A DNA stretch of 54,394 nucleotides, from assembly GCF_010672455.1 (NCBI RefSeq), contig NZ_JAAHGO010000060.1, positions 1 to 54,394 of the forward strand. The letters are read 5' to 3'. The stretch is from Okeania sp. SIO2C9 (GTDB lineage: Bacteria > Cyanobacteriota > Cyanobacteriia > Cyanobacteriales > Microcoleaceae). A program made the position numbers and the translations under genes. The notes beneath the pieces are model-generated. The model ran no database searches, was not told where the DNA came from, and saw only the letters and a program-made list of their open reading frames with translations. Below are positions 32,530-41,865 of the stretch, in pieces; position 1 is the stretch's first letter; the number at the start of each line of letters is the position of its first letter.

Positions 32530-34165
32530 TGATTGACATACTCCCGACGCTCCCCTACGGAAGAGCGCGGGATTCTTCAGCCAGATAAGCCCTGACCGCA
32601 GTTTTAACAGAAGTGATGTCCTCCTCCTGTGTTGACAACAATCCTATCTTTTGTATTAGAAGAGCTGAGTTATAGTCCCTATCTAACTCTTGACCACATT
32701 TAGGGCATGAATGCCAGCGTTCTGATAAGCTTTTAGATACTTTATTCAAACATTCCCAACAATACTGAGACGTACCTTTTGGATCTACTTTGATAATTCT
32801 CTTGCCTAACTTCCAGGCAACATACTCTAGAATCTGAACAAACTGACCAAAAGCTGCATCTTGCAAAGACTTATTTAGTCCTGACTTAGATGATTGACCA
32901 TTGGGTAAGAATTGACCATTATCACCTAATTTAGCTTTGCAACGTCGGACTAAAGAAGCTATTTGTAGGTCTTCTAAAAATATCACCTGACAATCACTGA
33001 ACAAATGATAAGCCAGTTTGAATTGCCAGTCTAAACGTTGTCTAGCTATCAACTGATGCAGTTTCGCTATTTTACGTTTAAGAATATTCCAAGGCTTTGA
33101 ATGTTTTTGTCTGTTAGCTAATCTTGCTTGAAGTTGAGACAGCCGATGTTCAGAGTGCCTAAAAAACTTAGGCACTTCTATAAACTCACCATCAGATGTA
33201 ACAGCATAGTGCAATAATCCCAAATCAATACCTTTTGAGTTTTCTTCAGTGGGTTGAATTTCTACAACCTCGCGAGGTACAGCCTTATCTTCTATCGTGA
33301 AGCTAATGTAGCACCCGTCAACTTCACGAATTACTGTACCTGTCTTAACCTTGAAACCTTCTGGTATTGGGCGATTATAGACAAAGGGGACTAAGCCAAT
33401 CTTTGGTAGATTGACACAAAAGCGACCGTTAGCATTTTTGACAATATGGGTATTTGACAACTGAGGATAACTGAAAGAATTATAATAATGCCGACCTTTA
33501 AATTTAGGTCTACCACTGGTTTTACCGTTTTGATCGGGTAAGGTATAGTTATCCATTGTTGTTTGTACACGCTGAATCACATCTTGCAATACCTGAGAGT
33601 GCATGGACTTGTATTCACCGAAGAGTTTTTTAGTTTGTGCTAAGTTGGCTAACTGTACTGTTTCCCAGGCTACATAACCATTTATTATGTTGGGATGTTT
33701 GTCACCTTTTCTAGTTATCGAATTACCATTACTGTCCTTTTTTCTACCGTCGCGGGTTTGTATCCTAAATTCTGGAATGTTTTGGTAAATTCGTTCTACT
33801 GGTACTACTGAAACATTAAGAGGACAAGCGTTTACTGGCGTGCGCGTTGCTTCAAACCAGTTTAGCCTTTGAGCTAAACGGTAATTATATTGCTGCCTCG
33901 CCATGGACAACCAATTAGATATAATCACCCCTTGGGTTTTGTGTGGTTTGAGCTTGTACTTATATTTCAGTAGCATTGCAGAATCTACCAGGATTTCTCA
34001 AAAAGCTATCATAATGGCTGTGTATATAATTGTCAATAGCTATAGCAAAAAGACCTTATGAAAACCACACACTCTAGCCCGGCTCTCATCCCGACGCTCC
34101 CCTAATAGCTGCCGCACTTGCTCCGCCAACGGGAGAGCGCGGGACTTCCCGCCGGGGGAGTTAAA
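32530..34165 (-). mobile_element. Stand-alone tnpB element (IS1341/IS605-like)
   Basis: One tnpB gene lies between two related subterminal hairpin regions. Near the right end (32537-32573) CTCCCGACGCTCCCC faces GGAAGAGCGCGGGA. Near the left end (34088-34160) CCCGACGCTCCCC faces GGGAGAGCGCGGGA and a CCCGCCGGGGGAG stretch. No tnpA is present, so transposition would need a transposase in trans. The exact ends cannot be fixed without relatives. Confidence 0.7.
32555..33976 (-). CDS. tnpB: RNA-guided nuclease TnpB
   Basis: The 473-residue protein has the RuvC-like triad of TnpB: Asp251 (GIDLGLLHYAV), Glu335 (FLEDLQI) and Asp434 in LDRDYNSALL. A zinc ribbon lies at Cys406/Cys409 (CWEC) and Cys424/Cys427 (CPKC). 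The helix-turn-helix and wedge region occupies the first 240 residues, with GRPKFKGR near 155-162. All catalytic residues are present, so activity is likely. In TnpB systems a guide RNA is made from the 3' end of the gene and the adjacent right end; the 32520-32600 hairpin region is the candidate. An insertion of about 50 residues (near 45-95) makes it longer than the usual 400 residues. Confidence 0.93.
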   Translation of the reverse strand: MLLKYKYKLKPHKTQGVIISNWLSMARQQYNYRLAQRLNWFEATRTPVNACPLNVSVVPVERIYQNIPEFRIQTRDGRKKDSNGNSITRKGDKHPNIINGYVAWETVQLANLAQTKKLFGEYKSMHSQVLQDVIQRVQTTMDNYTLPDQNGKTSGRPKFKGRHYYNSFSYPQLSNTHIVKNANGRFCVNLPKIGLVPFVYNRPIPEGFKVKTGTVIREVDGCYISFTIEDKAVPREVVEIQPTEENSKGIDLGLLHYAVTSDGEFIEVPKFFRHSEHRLSQLQARLANRQKHSKPWNILKRKIAKLHQLIARQRLDWQFKLAYHLFSDCQVIFLEDLQIASLVRRCKAKLGDNGQFLPNGQSSKSGLNKSLQDAAFGQFVQILEYVAWKLGKRIIKVDPKGTSQYCWECLNKVSKSLSERWHSCPKCGQELDRDYNSALLIQKIGLLSTQEEDITSVKTAVRAYLAEESRALP

Positions 34166-34300
34166 GTTTGTTTTTGTGGTATTCAATTATATTTAAAAGT
34201 TGGTTTGGTTGAGGAAGAAAACCCATGACTTATAAAAGTCCTTGGGTTTCACTCTTTCTAACTCAACCTACCTGCGAATTAGCTGAAAACTGTTTTATGC

Positions 34301-35158
34301 CTAACAGCTAACTTGGGAGCGATCTGTTAAAATTTCATAACCAGTATTTGTTACTAATACTGTATGCTCAAACTGAGCTGAAAGAGAATTATCAACAGTA
34401 ACAGCAGTCCATTTATCGGATAAAATTCGTGTAAATCTAGAACCAGCATTCAGAATTGGTTCAATAGCTAAAGTCATACCTGCTCTTAGTTTCACATTTG
34501 GCAAACTGTTAGTTCTAGAGTTAAAAACTGAAGGTTCTTCGTGTAAATTTCTTCCCACACCATGACCTGTAAATTCTTCGACTATACGAAAACCATTTGC
34601 TTCTACATGATCTTGAATAGCTCCTGCAAGATCGAGTAGATAAGCACCAGCTTTGACTTGTTCGATACCTTTATACATTGCTTCTTCTGCTACACGAATT
34701 AGTTTGGCTGCTTCTGGAGCAACTTCAACTACGCCAATAGTAATACAAGAGTCTCCATGAAATTCTTGATAGTAAGCTCCTGTATCTACTTTTAAAACAT
34801 CACCAACTCGAATAATTTTTTTCTTACTGGGAATACCATGGACAACTTCGTTATTTATGCAAGCACAAATAGATCCAGGAAAACCATGATAACCTTTAAA
34901 ACTTGGTGTTGCCCCCATTTCCCGAATGCGTTTTTCTGCATAGACATCTAGATCAGCAGTTGTCATTCCTGGTTTAACAATCTGAGAAATTTCTTTGAGT
35001 ACTGTTGCGACTATTTTACAGGATTGTCGCATAATTTCTATTTCTCGTTGAGATTTGATTTCTATTCCTCGACGTTGTTTTTTCTTAACAGTAGGACGTG
35101 GTTTAGGTTTTGCTGGAGCTGCAAGTATATTACTAAAAATGTTCATGTTTTCTGACAA
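34301..35158 (-). CDS. map: Type I methionine aminopeptidase
   Basis: A 285-residue dinuclear metalloenzyme that removes the initiator methionine from new proteins. The metal ligands are visible: Asp in VDTGAYY, Asp in HGDSCITI, His in [13 protein letters not shown], Glu in AIEPIL and Glu in QFEHTV. A lysine- and arginine-rich N-terminal tail of about 40 residues ([14 protein letters not shown]) precedes the catalytic domain, as in several cyanobacterial paralogues that may be ribosome-associated. Met5 is an alternative start. It appears monocistronic. Confidence 0.97.
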   Translation of the reverse strand: MSENMNIFSNILAAPAKPKPRPTVKKKQRRGIEIKSQREIEIMRQSCKIVATVLKEISQIVKPGMTTADLDVYAEKRIREMGATPSFKGYHGFPGSICACINNEVVHGIPSKKKIIRVGDVLKVDTGAYYQEFHGDSCITIGVVEVAPEAAKLIRVAEEAMYKGIEQVKAGAYLLDLAGAIQDHVEANGFRIVEEFTGHGVGRNLHEEPSVFNSRTNSLPNVKLRAGMTLAIEPILNAGSRFTRILSDKWTAVTVDNSLSAQFEHTVLVTNTGYEILTDRSQVSC

Positions 35159-35805
35159 GTTGTTAAATATTATCTATGATATCTTAAAGTTTAGGTATAA
35201 CTAAAGTCAAATGTTAAATATATACCTGAACTGATACAAGATAAATTGAGAATATTTTAACCCAACTGGGAATTGATAGATTGAGTTTTTTTTTGACTAC
35301 AATATTATGAAATTATTGGTTGACTTGCTTTTTTTTGATCATATTCAAATGAGATGTAAATCTAGATAGAGTTTTTTCTAAGAAAAAAAGCTAGCCGACT
35401 GATTACCGAATAATTAAGGTTTAAAGCCTCTCCTTTGAAAGGAGAAAAAAGCGGTCTAGGGATGGCGAGGTCTCGGAGCCATATCCAATCGACCAAGAGA
35501 ATAAAAAATTTTCCCTACCACGTTAATCCTATCTTTGAAAATAAGAGGTAACTATTAATTATTAATTGTTGAATTTATATCCTTATATTTGCTACTATTT
35601 AATGCTGTTTGATATCCTCTAGTCTTCCCTATTTCCTGTTTAATCGTACTTGGTTTCCACATCTTAAAAGCGTTTCTCAGTAAGCGTGAGGTACAGTCTT
35701 GTCTTTACTTCACTATTGCCAGAGGAGCTGTTGCCTAAAGCCTGGAGTTTTGTACCTCACTCTTTTTGGGAATTGCTATATATCTACTATTAATTTTTAA
35801 TAATT
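35159..35805. repeat. map upstream region and repeats
   Basis: No gene. The first 240 bp should carry the map promoter. An inverted relative of the 14001 element (ACCGAATAATTAAGG to AATTATTAATTGTTGAA) occupies about 35402-35570. A GTGAGGTACAG..TTTTGTACCTCAC inverted-repeat element occupies about 35680-35762. Confidence 0.6.
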
Positions 35806-36120
35806 CTATGATTCTACTATAGTTGTATTTGATTCTGTATTTTGCTTGGGTTTCTTTTTATTAAATAAGCCACTCATAATAATACCTGTTACTAACATCC
35901 AGATTAATCCGATACCATTTAGGAGTACATAAAAAGGTTTAATGTCTTCTCCAAGATATTCGGCTTCGTGAATTACCATTAAAATATGTGCCTGGTCTCT
36001 GGATAAACCAAACCAATTTCTACCAAGTCGGTAAGCTATTCCTGTAATGACAGTGACAAATAATGGTAGAAAAACTATTGGGGCGACTATTCTATGTAAT
36101 TTACGGAATGTTTGTTTCAT
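35806..36120 (-). CDS. Small PepSY-TM-like membrane protein
   Basis: A 104-residue protein with two hydrophobic segments (about 12-30 and 63-86). It opens with MKQTFRKLHRIVAPIVFLPL, the pattern of PepSY-associated TM proteins, and has HEAEYLGEDIKPFYVLLNG between the helices. Related proteins are inner-membrane components often linked to iron or metal handling, but the function of this small cyanobacterial type is not established. No neighbours form an operon with it. Confidence 0.65.
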   Translation of the reverse strand: MKQTFRKLHRIVAPIVFLPLFVTVITGIAYRLGRNWFGLSRDQAHILMVIHEAEYLGEDIKPFYVLLNGIGLIWMLVTGIIMSGLFNKKKPKQNTESNTTIVES

Positions 36121-36241
36121 AATTTCCTTTAAAGTTTAAAGTTACCAGCAATGAAGTAAACTAGAATATTTAACGCTTTGCTTTATTGTATTTTTTTCTA
36201 GAAGCAAGGCTATCACATACTACAATAATTGAATGCTGCAT

Positions 36242-36362
36242 TTTTACAGCACTTTTTAGGGAGCGTGAGGTACAGTTTTAAGATTAATCTTTTTTTCCCT
36301 ACTCCCTACTCCCTAAAGTCCTAAAATTTTGTACCTTATCAACTCCAAAACTGCTGTAAAAC
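36242..36362. mobile_element. TACAGCACTTTTTAGG-family inverted-repeat element
   Basis: The left arm TTTTACAGCACTTTTTAGG continues with GTGAGGTACAG; the right arm has TTTGTACCTTAT then CTGCTGTAAAA. Relatives are at 48265-48374 (both arms present, CAACAGG repeats inside) and partially near 21712, 30577, 35680 and 40671. The interior is a CTCCCTA tandem repeat. Confidence 0.6.
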
Positions 36363-36386
36363 CTTAAGAGCATTGTGCAATTTACT

Positions 36387-36824
36387 CTAAGGATTTAATT
36401 TTCTAATAAATTCTAGAGGTAAACCATCACAGTCAGCAATAAAAGCAACTTCATAAACATTATTTCCAATCATTTGTTGAGTAGGTTCTAAAAGAATTTT
36501 CAATGGTTGAAATATTTCTGGTTGTGCTACTTTAGCAGCATGAAATTGCTGTTTTAAATCATTTAACCAACCAGGTAAATCTGTAGTATTTTGAGTCAAA
36601 TCAAATGATAAATGATAATATCCAACATAATGCTCATCCCCAAAAGCATCAGGTGCAGATTTTGGTTGAGGAATTTCAATCAGTTCAATTCTACCATTTA
36701 ATCCCTCCATCCAACAAGCTAAAGTATAGCCTGTACTAAAGCGTTCGCATACCGTAAAACCTAGTTTTTCATAGAAAGCGATCGCCCGATGAATATTGGC
36801 TGTCCGAATCGAGGCATGGTGCAT
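36387..36824 (-). CDS. VOC (glyoxalase-fold) protein
   Basis: A 145-residue vicinal-oxygen-chelate protein: MHHASIRTANIHRAIAFYEKL at the start, a central GYYHLSFDL strand with His, and a C-terminal NVYEVAFIADCDGLPLEF strand. Candidate metal ligands are His3, Glu56, His99 and Glu139, as in lactoylglutathione lyase, though the family also includes dioxygenases and binding proteins. Removal of methylglyoxal is one plausible role. It is monocistronic. Confidence 0.85.
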   Translation of the reverse strand: MHHASIRTANIHRAIAFYEKLGFTVCERFSTGYTLACWMEGLNGRIELIEIPQPKSAPDAFGDEHYVGYYHLSFDLTQNTTDLPGWLNDLKQQFHAAKVAQPEIFQPLKILLEPTQQMIGNNVYEVAFIADCDGLPLEFIRKLNP

Positions 36825-37178
36825 TCTAGTTTAATATTTTTAACCTGATTTTCAGTATTAATTTTACAGTAAATAGAACTCAGCTAAGACTAATTTATTT
36901 TAGCAATAAATAAGGATAACTTTTCAAGAGAAAAGGGAAAGACTTTTCAGCTATCAACCCTATTCAATCAATCAATATTTATAAATCATTTATAAATGCT
37001 AGACCTCCTGCAAAAGTTTTAATTAAATCAATTCAAGATATTAAATCAACAATTTCACCTCCCTATTCCCTATTCACTATTCTCTCTCTTGGTGCGCTAC
37101 CAGGTGCGTCTGTCGCCGACGCGGGGTCGCACCGCTATTCCTTATTCCCTGACTTCCGCAAGAAGTCTGCTGAATAGC
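36825..37178. other. Spacer, nothing identified
   Basis: The VOC upstream region is AT-rich and featureless. Near 37090-37140 a GGTGCG..CGCACC inverted block and short CTCCCTA-like tracts mark repeat DNA. No gene is supported. Confidence 0.5.
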
Positions 37179-37703
37179 TTATTCAAACAATCGAAAATAG
37201 GGATATCGAACGGGTACTCCTGCTTCTTTGTCCAACTGAAAATTGATTACTTCCCAGCAAGGCTCATCCTTGGGGTCGGGACTAAATTCTACAGGTAAAC
37301 CATAAAGTTTGGGCTTACAGGAAGAGTCAAAATTAGAACGCCAAGGGGTACTACGTTCCAAATAGGTACTAACCAACTCCTGATATCTTTGAGCAATAAT
37401 CACACGAGTGGCTCTATATCCTTCAGTATAAAGTCGATCCAGCGCTTCATGGATTTCAAACCTAATACCATCGGGATGAGTATGTTGCCGATACCACTCA
37501 TCGTTCCATAGACGCCAGTGACGGCCAGACTGAAGATGACACAATTTACCAGTATTTGGGTCAACCTCAAAAGCTCCGTGACGAGGACATAAATAGGTAT
37601 CTGTCAAGGTGAGAGCTGGTATGGTCTGGCGACAGTGAGGACACTGAATTTCAGGGCCAAACATTGGGTATTGGAGGGCAGAATTGATAGAGGATTGGGT
37701 CAT
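37179..37703 (-). CDS. TIGR02652-type conserved cyanobacterial protein
   Basis: A 174-residue protein found across cyanobacteria. The N-terminus has a zinc-ribbon-like CPHC (residues 21-24) paired with YLCPRHG near 38, followed by the strongly conserved block LQSGRHWRLWNDEWYRQHTH and DGIRFEIHEALDRLYTEGY. No biochemical role is known to me. It is soluble, without a signal peptide, and transcribed away from the carbonic-anhydrase-like gene. Confidence 0.8.
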   Translation of the reverse strand: MTQSSINSALQYPMFGPEIQCPHCRQTIPALTLTDTYLCPRHGAFEVDPNTGKLCHLQSGRHWRLWNDEWYRQHTHPDGIRFEIHEALDRLYTEGYRATRVIIAQRYQELVSTYLERSTPWRSNFDSSCKPKLYGLPVEFSPDPKDEPCWEVINFQLDKEAGVPVRYPYFRLFE

Positions 37704-38019
37704 AGTTTCTAGAGAGCTGTGGTGACTTAATTATAGTTAGCTTGGTTAAAGAATCTGAGCCAAATAGCTACAGGATAGTTACTAAAGTACTACATCAAAC
37801 TCTTAACCTACATTATGGGGTAGAGAATTTGTGATGTTTCAACCAGGAGTCAGGAGTTAAATATTTTTTAGCCTATGGCAAGGAACGGGTTGATTAGGAT
37901 ATGGACTAATGATGAATCTTAGATTAGGTAATGTTTTTCCCACTGTTGCCTGTTGCCTGTTGCCTGTTGCCTGCTATAAAATTCCGATTAAGCAAACATC
38001 ACTAATATTAACGAAGATC
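37704..38019. repeat. Divergent promoter region with TTGCCTG tandem repeat
   Basis: It separates TIGR02652 (minus) from the carbonic-anhydrase-like gene (plus). A TTGCCTG heptamer is repeated about four times at 37946-37974. It keeps an upstream frame open (ATG at 37909), but this is repeat sequence, not coding. Confidence 0.6.
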
Positions 38020-38547
38020 ATGTCAAATCAGCCCTCTTTTTGGCCTCCTCCAGATTTATCCCAAGCTGCTTTTGTGGCAGATAACGCTGTAGTTATGGGT
38101 GTTGTGGAAGTAGGAGTGGGAGCTAGTATTTGGTATGGGACTGTTGTCCGAGGGGATGTAGAACGGATCGTGATTGGAAACCATAGTAATGTCCAAGATG
38201 GGGCAGTGCTTCATGGAGACCCTGGTTTAGTAACTGTTTTGGAAGATCATGTGACTATTGGACATCGAGCTGTGATTCACTCGGCTCATGTAGAAAGAGG
38301 TTGTTTAATTGGTATTGGAGCTGTAATTTTGGATGGCGTACGGGTAGGGGCAGGTAGTATTGTGGGAGCTGGGTCTATTGTTACTAAGGATATACCCCCA
38401 TTGTCTCTGGTGGTAGGAGTACCGGCGAAAAAAGTTAGGGATATTTCAGAGTCAGAGGCTGCTAATTTGATTGAACACGCTCAACGTTATGAAAAGTTAG
38501 CTTTAGTCCATGCTGGCAAGGGAACTGATGTTGGATTTACCAACTGA
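38020..38547 (+). CDS. Gamma-carbonic anhydrase-like left-handed beta-helix protein
   Basis: 175 residues of hexapeptide repeats (VVRGDVERIVIGNHSNVQDG, VLEDHVTIGHRAVIHSAHV, CLIGIGAVILDGVRVGAGS, IVGAGSIVTKDIPPLS). The gamma-class zinc histidines are present in the TIGHRAVIHSAHV segment and at HGDP. Such trimers are carbonic anhydrases or inactive relatives (YrdA/PaaY type). The open frame starts at 37909, but MSNQPSFWPPPDLSQ at 38020 is the family-like start; the 37 extra codons come from tandem repeats. Confidence 0.9.
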   Translation: MSNQPSFWPPPDLSQAAFVADNAVVMGVVEVGVGASIWYGTVVRGDVERIVIGNHSNVQDGAVLHGDPGLVTVLEDHVTIGHRAVIHSAHVERGCLIGIGAVILDGVRVGAGSIVGAGSIVTKDIPPLSLVVGVPAKKVRDISESEAANLIEHAQRYEKLALVHAGKGTDVGFTN

Positions 38548-38754
38548 AGTCAAAAGTCTAAACTCAAAAGTCAAAAGTTAATTGAAGATAATATTATTGA
38601 AGAAAGATAACCAACCTTTTTCCTCTTTCCTTGTTAGTTCTTCCTTTCTTGGTAAATGCTGCGCAAACCATTAAAAATTTTCTTCAAAAAACTTAATTTT
38701 AGATTAAGATTATAAGAAATGATAAATCTTTAAAAATCTTTAGGAGGGGAGTAA

Positions 38755-38880
38755 ATGGAATTTGACTTTCGTTTGTTAATTGTTCTATTACCTATAATTG
38801 CTGCTGGTGGTTGGGCAGTTTACAATATTGGGGCTGTAGCCATTCAACAAATCCAAAAGTTCTTGAACAAAGAAGCTTAG
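38755..38880 (+). CDS. psbY: Photosystem II protein Y
   Basis: A 41-residue single-span membrane protein, [20 protein letters not shown] followed by [21 protein letters not shown], matching cyanobacterial PsbY in length and in the [16 protein letters not shown] core. PsbY is a peripheral low-mass subunit of photosystem II near cytochrome b559. A strong AGGAGGGG Shine-Dalgarno lies about 5 nt before the ATG. It ends before a hairpin terminator at 38907-38945. It is too short for routine ORF calling. Confidence 0.95.
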   Translation: MEFDFRLLIVLLPIIAAGGWAVYNIGAVAIQQIQKFLNKEA

Positions 38881-38906
38881 ATTTAACCTCAGCTCTTTGC
38901 TAAAAA

Positions 38907-38945
38907 ACCGACTGTTTCTTACACTCAGACAACAGTCGGTATTTT
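38907..38945 (+). terminator. psbY terminator
   Basis: ACCGACTGTT (38907-38916) pairs perfectly with AACAGTCGGT (38931-38940) around a 14-nt loop, followed by ATTTTATT. It lies 26 bp past psbY and before the antiporter gene. Confidence 0.9.
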
Positions 38946-38980
38946 ATTGATTAATTATATAAAAAATTTAGGGGTAATAT

Positions 38981-40558
38981 ATGGCTTTAGAAACTGCTGT
39001 AACTGAAACAGTTATTGAGCAAAATATAGAACAGTTTTTATTAGTTCTTTCTGTTTCTCTGAGTGTGGCTACTCTCTCACGAGTTTTTAGTTGGTTCCGT
39101 AGAATTCCCTTTACATTATTATTAGTAATTTTCGGATTAGTTCTGGCATTTATTGATGTGAGATTAGTCAATTTATCTCCTGAATTAATACTCGAAATTT
39201 TCTTGCCTCCTTTATTATTTGAGGCTGCTTGGAATTTGAATTGGCGAGACTTAAAACGAGATTTAGTTCCAGTGGGATTTTTTGCAATTATTGGTGTAAT
39301 TATTTCTGTAGTTGGTATTGCTTATGGATTGAATTTTTTCACCGGAATTCCCTTGGCGATCGCTTTTCTCGTCGGAGCTAGTTTATCCGCAACAGACCCT
39401 ATTTCTGTAGTGGCTTTATTAAAAGAATTAGGAGCAAGTAAACGCCTACGCACTTTAATGGAAGGAGAAAGTTTATTTAATGATGGGGTGGCGGTTGTTG
39501 CCTTTACTTTGCTAGTAGGAATTCCATTAGGAACAGTAGATAAATTTTCTATTTCAAACTCTCTATCCACTTTTCTCAGTTTTGTTGGCATCGGTGTCGG
39601 TATAGGTTGCTTAATTGGTTTTGGCATTTCTTACCTCACCCAACGTTTTGATTTACCTTTGGTGGAACAGTCACTAACTTTAGTTTCTGCTTATGGCACT
39701 TATATAATAGTAGAAAAATTAGGGGGTTCGGGAGTTATTGGGGTTGTCACCGTTGGTTTGATTTTAGGTAATTTCGGTTCTCGCATTGGGATGAACCCCC
39801 GCACTCGGTTAATAGTTAGTGAGTTTTGGGAGTTTGTGGCATTTTTTGTCAATTCTATAGTGTTTCTGTTAATAGGCGATCAAATTCGATATTCAAATCT
39901 GGCAGATAATATATTATTGATAGCAGTAGCTATTGGAGCAGTTCTTGTCACGCGAGCAATTTCGGTTTATAGTTTGAGTGCTTTGAGTAATTTGGTAGTA
40001 AAGTCAAATATTGGTTTAAAAGAACAAACGTTACTTTGGTGGGGAGGTTTACGGGGTTCGGTTTCTATTGCTCTGGTGTTGAGTGTACCTGTAGTTTTGC
40101 CTGGGCGAGATGAAATTACGGCAGTTGTATTTGGGGTGGTATTGTTTACATTGTTGGTGCAAGGTTTAACAACTCAGTCAATGTTGAAAGTATTGGGTTT
40201 AATAGGTGACCAACCGTTGCGTCAGGAATATATGGAAACGACTGCTCGCCGTGTAGCTTTAAAGCGGGTGCTTAATTATGTGTCTGAGTTGGTCAGGTTG
40301 CAAGAAATTGATCCAGAATATTATCGCTATCAGGCAGAATTTTTGCAAAAGGAATTGAAGCAGTTGCAGGAGAAAATTGATAAAATGCAAGCAGAACACT
40401 CTCAGTTAGTGGCGCTGGATATGAAGTTATTGCGGGAAGAGTTGGTGGATATCGAAGCGGAAACTTATGCTGAGTTTATTCGAGCAGGTAAGTTGAATAG
40501 TAATATTTCTCCTCTTTTGGCAGAAGTATTTGAGGAGAAAGAAGAGCAAGAATCATAA
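38981..40558 (+). CDS. Na+/H+ antiporter, CPA1/NhaP type
   Basis: A 525-residue cation:proton antiporter with about 12 hydrophobic segments (25-400) and a cytosolic, charged coiled-coil tail (about 410-520, e.g. EFLQKELKQLQEKIDKMQ). The ion-binding region reads SATDPISVVALLKELG, then EGESLFNDGVAVV, which has the Asn-Asp pair of the CPA1 family. It exports Na+ or K+ and supports salt and pH homeostasis. Start at GGGGTAATATATG is reasonable. The gene is separated from psbY by its terminator. Confidence 0.94.
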   Translation: MALETAVTETVIEQNIEQFLLVLSVSLSVATLSRVFSWFRRIPFTLLLVIFGLVLAFIDVRLVNLSPELILEIFLPPLLFEAAWNLNWRDLKRDLVPVGFFAIIGVIISVVGIAYGLNFFTGIPLAIAFLVGASLSATDPISVVALLKELGASKRLRTLMEGESLFNDGVAVVAFTLLVGIPLGTVDKFSISNSLSTFLSFVGIGVGIGCLIGFGISYLTQRFDLPLVEQSLTLVSAYGTYIIVEKLGGSGVIGVVTVGLILGNFGSRIGMNPRTRLIVSEFWEFVAFFVNSIVFLLIGDQIRYSNLADNILLIAVAIGAVLVTRAISVYSLSALSNLVVKSNIGLKEQTLLWWGGLRGSVSIALVLSVPVVLPGRDEITAVVFGVVLFTLLVQGLTTQSMLKVLGLIGDQPLRQEYMETTARRVALKRVLNYVSELVRLQEIDPEYYRYQAEFLQKELKQLQEKIDKMQAEHSQLVALDMKLLREELVDIEAETYAEFIRAGKLNSNISPLLAEVFEEKEEQES

Positions 40559-41418
40559 ATAGGAATGGAGTAGAAGCAATTCATGTTTGTGCAGCATTCC
40601 ACAGGAAATTTTCCCTATGGTTTCTTGATTTTTAAATGCTAAAGGTATAAAGAGCGATCGCTCTTGTTGTAATTACAGCACTTCCTGCTGCCCGTGAGGT
40701 ACATATTTTGCAGGTCATATCATGTCCGTTTGAATACTTATACTTTGGTGCAAGAAAGGCAGAGGGCAGCTATGCTGCTATGCTGTTTGCGTAGCATTCC
40801 GTAGGAAAGAGTTTCTTTCAATTAGACATCTGGTAAAAATCAAAAATAAAATCAATTCTTATATCAAATCCGTTGGCTTCGGAGTAATATAATTCTGTTG
40901 ATAGTCATACAATCGGTAAGGGCGCAATTCGGCAGCTTTGCGGAACGCAAATGGCCATTCGCCCCTACAGTATAGACTCTTATCTTTAAAGACTGAATAA
41001 CACCGATGCTACCGGATTTGATATTATCCATAAATTATCAATTATTTCTCCCTGTTGCCTGTTGCCTCTTTTCTGGAGATGTCTATTGAAACTTAGTTCT
41101 ATAGAACCCATTTGAGGTCTATATAATTATGGTAGTCAAGTCTTTTCGCGCATCAATTTTGACCGAAAATCATCTGAAGGAGTGTTGAATTTTTTGTATG
41201 ATCACGAACCCACATCTTTCCTCTTCCCTCTTACCTCCTGTCTCCTGTCTTCCCCTCCTGGGAGGGGTTAGGGGTGGGTTGTCTCCTGACTCCTAGCTAA
41301 AAAAACTTGATATTTATGAAGATACGATCGGGGGTTCTATACACGCTCCGATGCTACCGGACATGATATAAGTCCCCACACAGCAAGAGTTTGACTATTC
41401 ATGCCTTGTACATCATTA
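40559..41418. repeat. Nested repeat block downstream of the antiporter
   Basis: No gene. A MITE left end at 40718 (flanked by TCA), a complete MITE at 40862-41023, a right end at 41358-41368 (flanked by TAA), a TACAGCACTTCC..GTGAGGTACA piece near 40673-40702, a GGCCATTCGCCCCTAC block near 40952-40968, and CTCCTGT heptamers near 41225-41245. Confidence 0.7.
40862..41023. mobile_element. MITE, TATCAAATCCG variant
   Basis: 162 bp with perfect 11-bp ends TATCAAATCCG and CGGATTTGATA, flanked by a direct TTA on both sides (40859-40861 and 41024-41026). The inner right arm GATGCTACCGG is shared with 41350-41360, and its complement lies near 53656. Confidence 0.8.
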
Positions 41419-41865
41419 CTATTTATTCGCATTCTGCTTATTTCTATGACTAGCAATACGAGCTGCTCCACTATCCACAGGACCACCAGCAATAGGAATC
41501 ACCTGATATTTGCGCTCTTGTTCTAAATTTTTTAGTTTAGTATAATCAACCCAGTGAATACAATTTACAGGACAAGTGTCGATCGCCTCTTGGATTAATT
41601 CTTCAGGGTCGCCATCTTGCTGAAAAACCCGCGCTCGCCCATGATCTGATTCTATATAAAAAGTATTATGGGCAACATGAGCGCAGTGTTTACAACCGAT
41701 ACAGGTAATTTCATCAACGTAAACTCCCTTTTGTCGCAACATTCCACCAAGTTCGGGTTCAAAACCTGAACGTTCGGGAGCATCCCGTAATATTCCACCA
41801 AGTTCGGGTTCAAAACCGGAGCGTTCTGTCTCACCTTCTAGGGAGGATGAAGAAAAATCTAACAT
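41419..41865 (-). CDS. [4Fe-4S]-type ferredoxin with duplicated N-terminus
   Basis: A 148-residue ferredoxin-like protein. The cluster ligands are CIGCKHC and, after about 50 residues, CPVNC (TCPVNCIHW); the first motif ends in His-Val-Ala where bacterial ferredoxins have another Cys-x3 spacing, so probably one cluster. It belongs to a cyanobacterial group with a VYVDEITCIGCKHCAHVA core and an HWVDYTKLKNLEQERKYQ tail. Before the domain, ERSGFEPELGG(I/M)LR occurs twice in tandem from a 48-bp DNA duplication (about 41738-41830). The next genes upstream on the same strand encode Ycf35 and a DUF2997 protein; the three often occur together. Confidence 0.88.
   Translation of the reverse strand: MLDFSSSSLEGETERSGFEPELGGILRDAPERSGFEPELGGMLRQKGVYVDEITCIGCKHCAHVAHNTFYIESDHGRARVFQQDGDPEELIQEAIDTCPVNCIHWVDYTKLKNLEQERKYQVIPIAGGPVDSGAARIASHRNKQNANK

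Noticed and set aside
37909-38019. Upstream extension of the carbonic-anhydrase-like frame
   Set aside because: It is encoded by TTGCCTG tandem repeats; the family-like start is at 38020.
37179-38547. TIGR02652 gene and carbonic-anhydrase-like gene as an operon
   Set aside because: They are divergent, not in the same direction.
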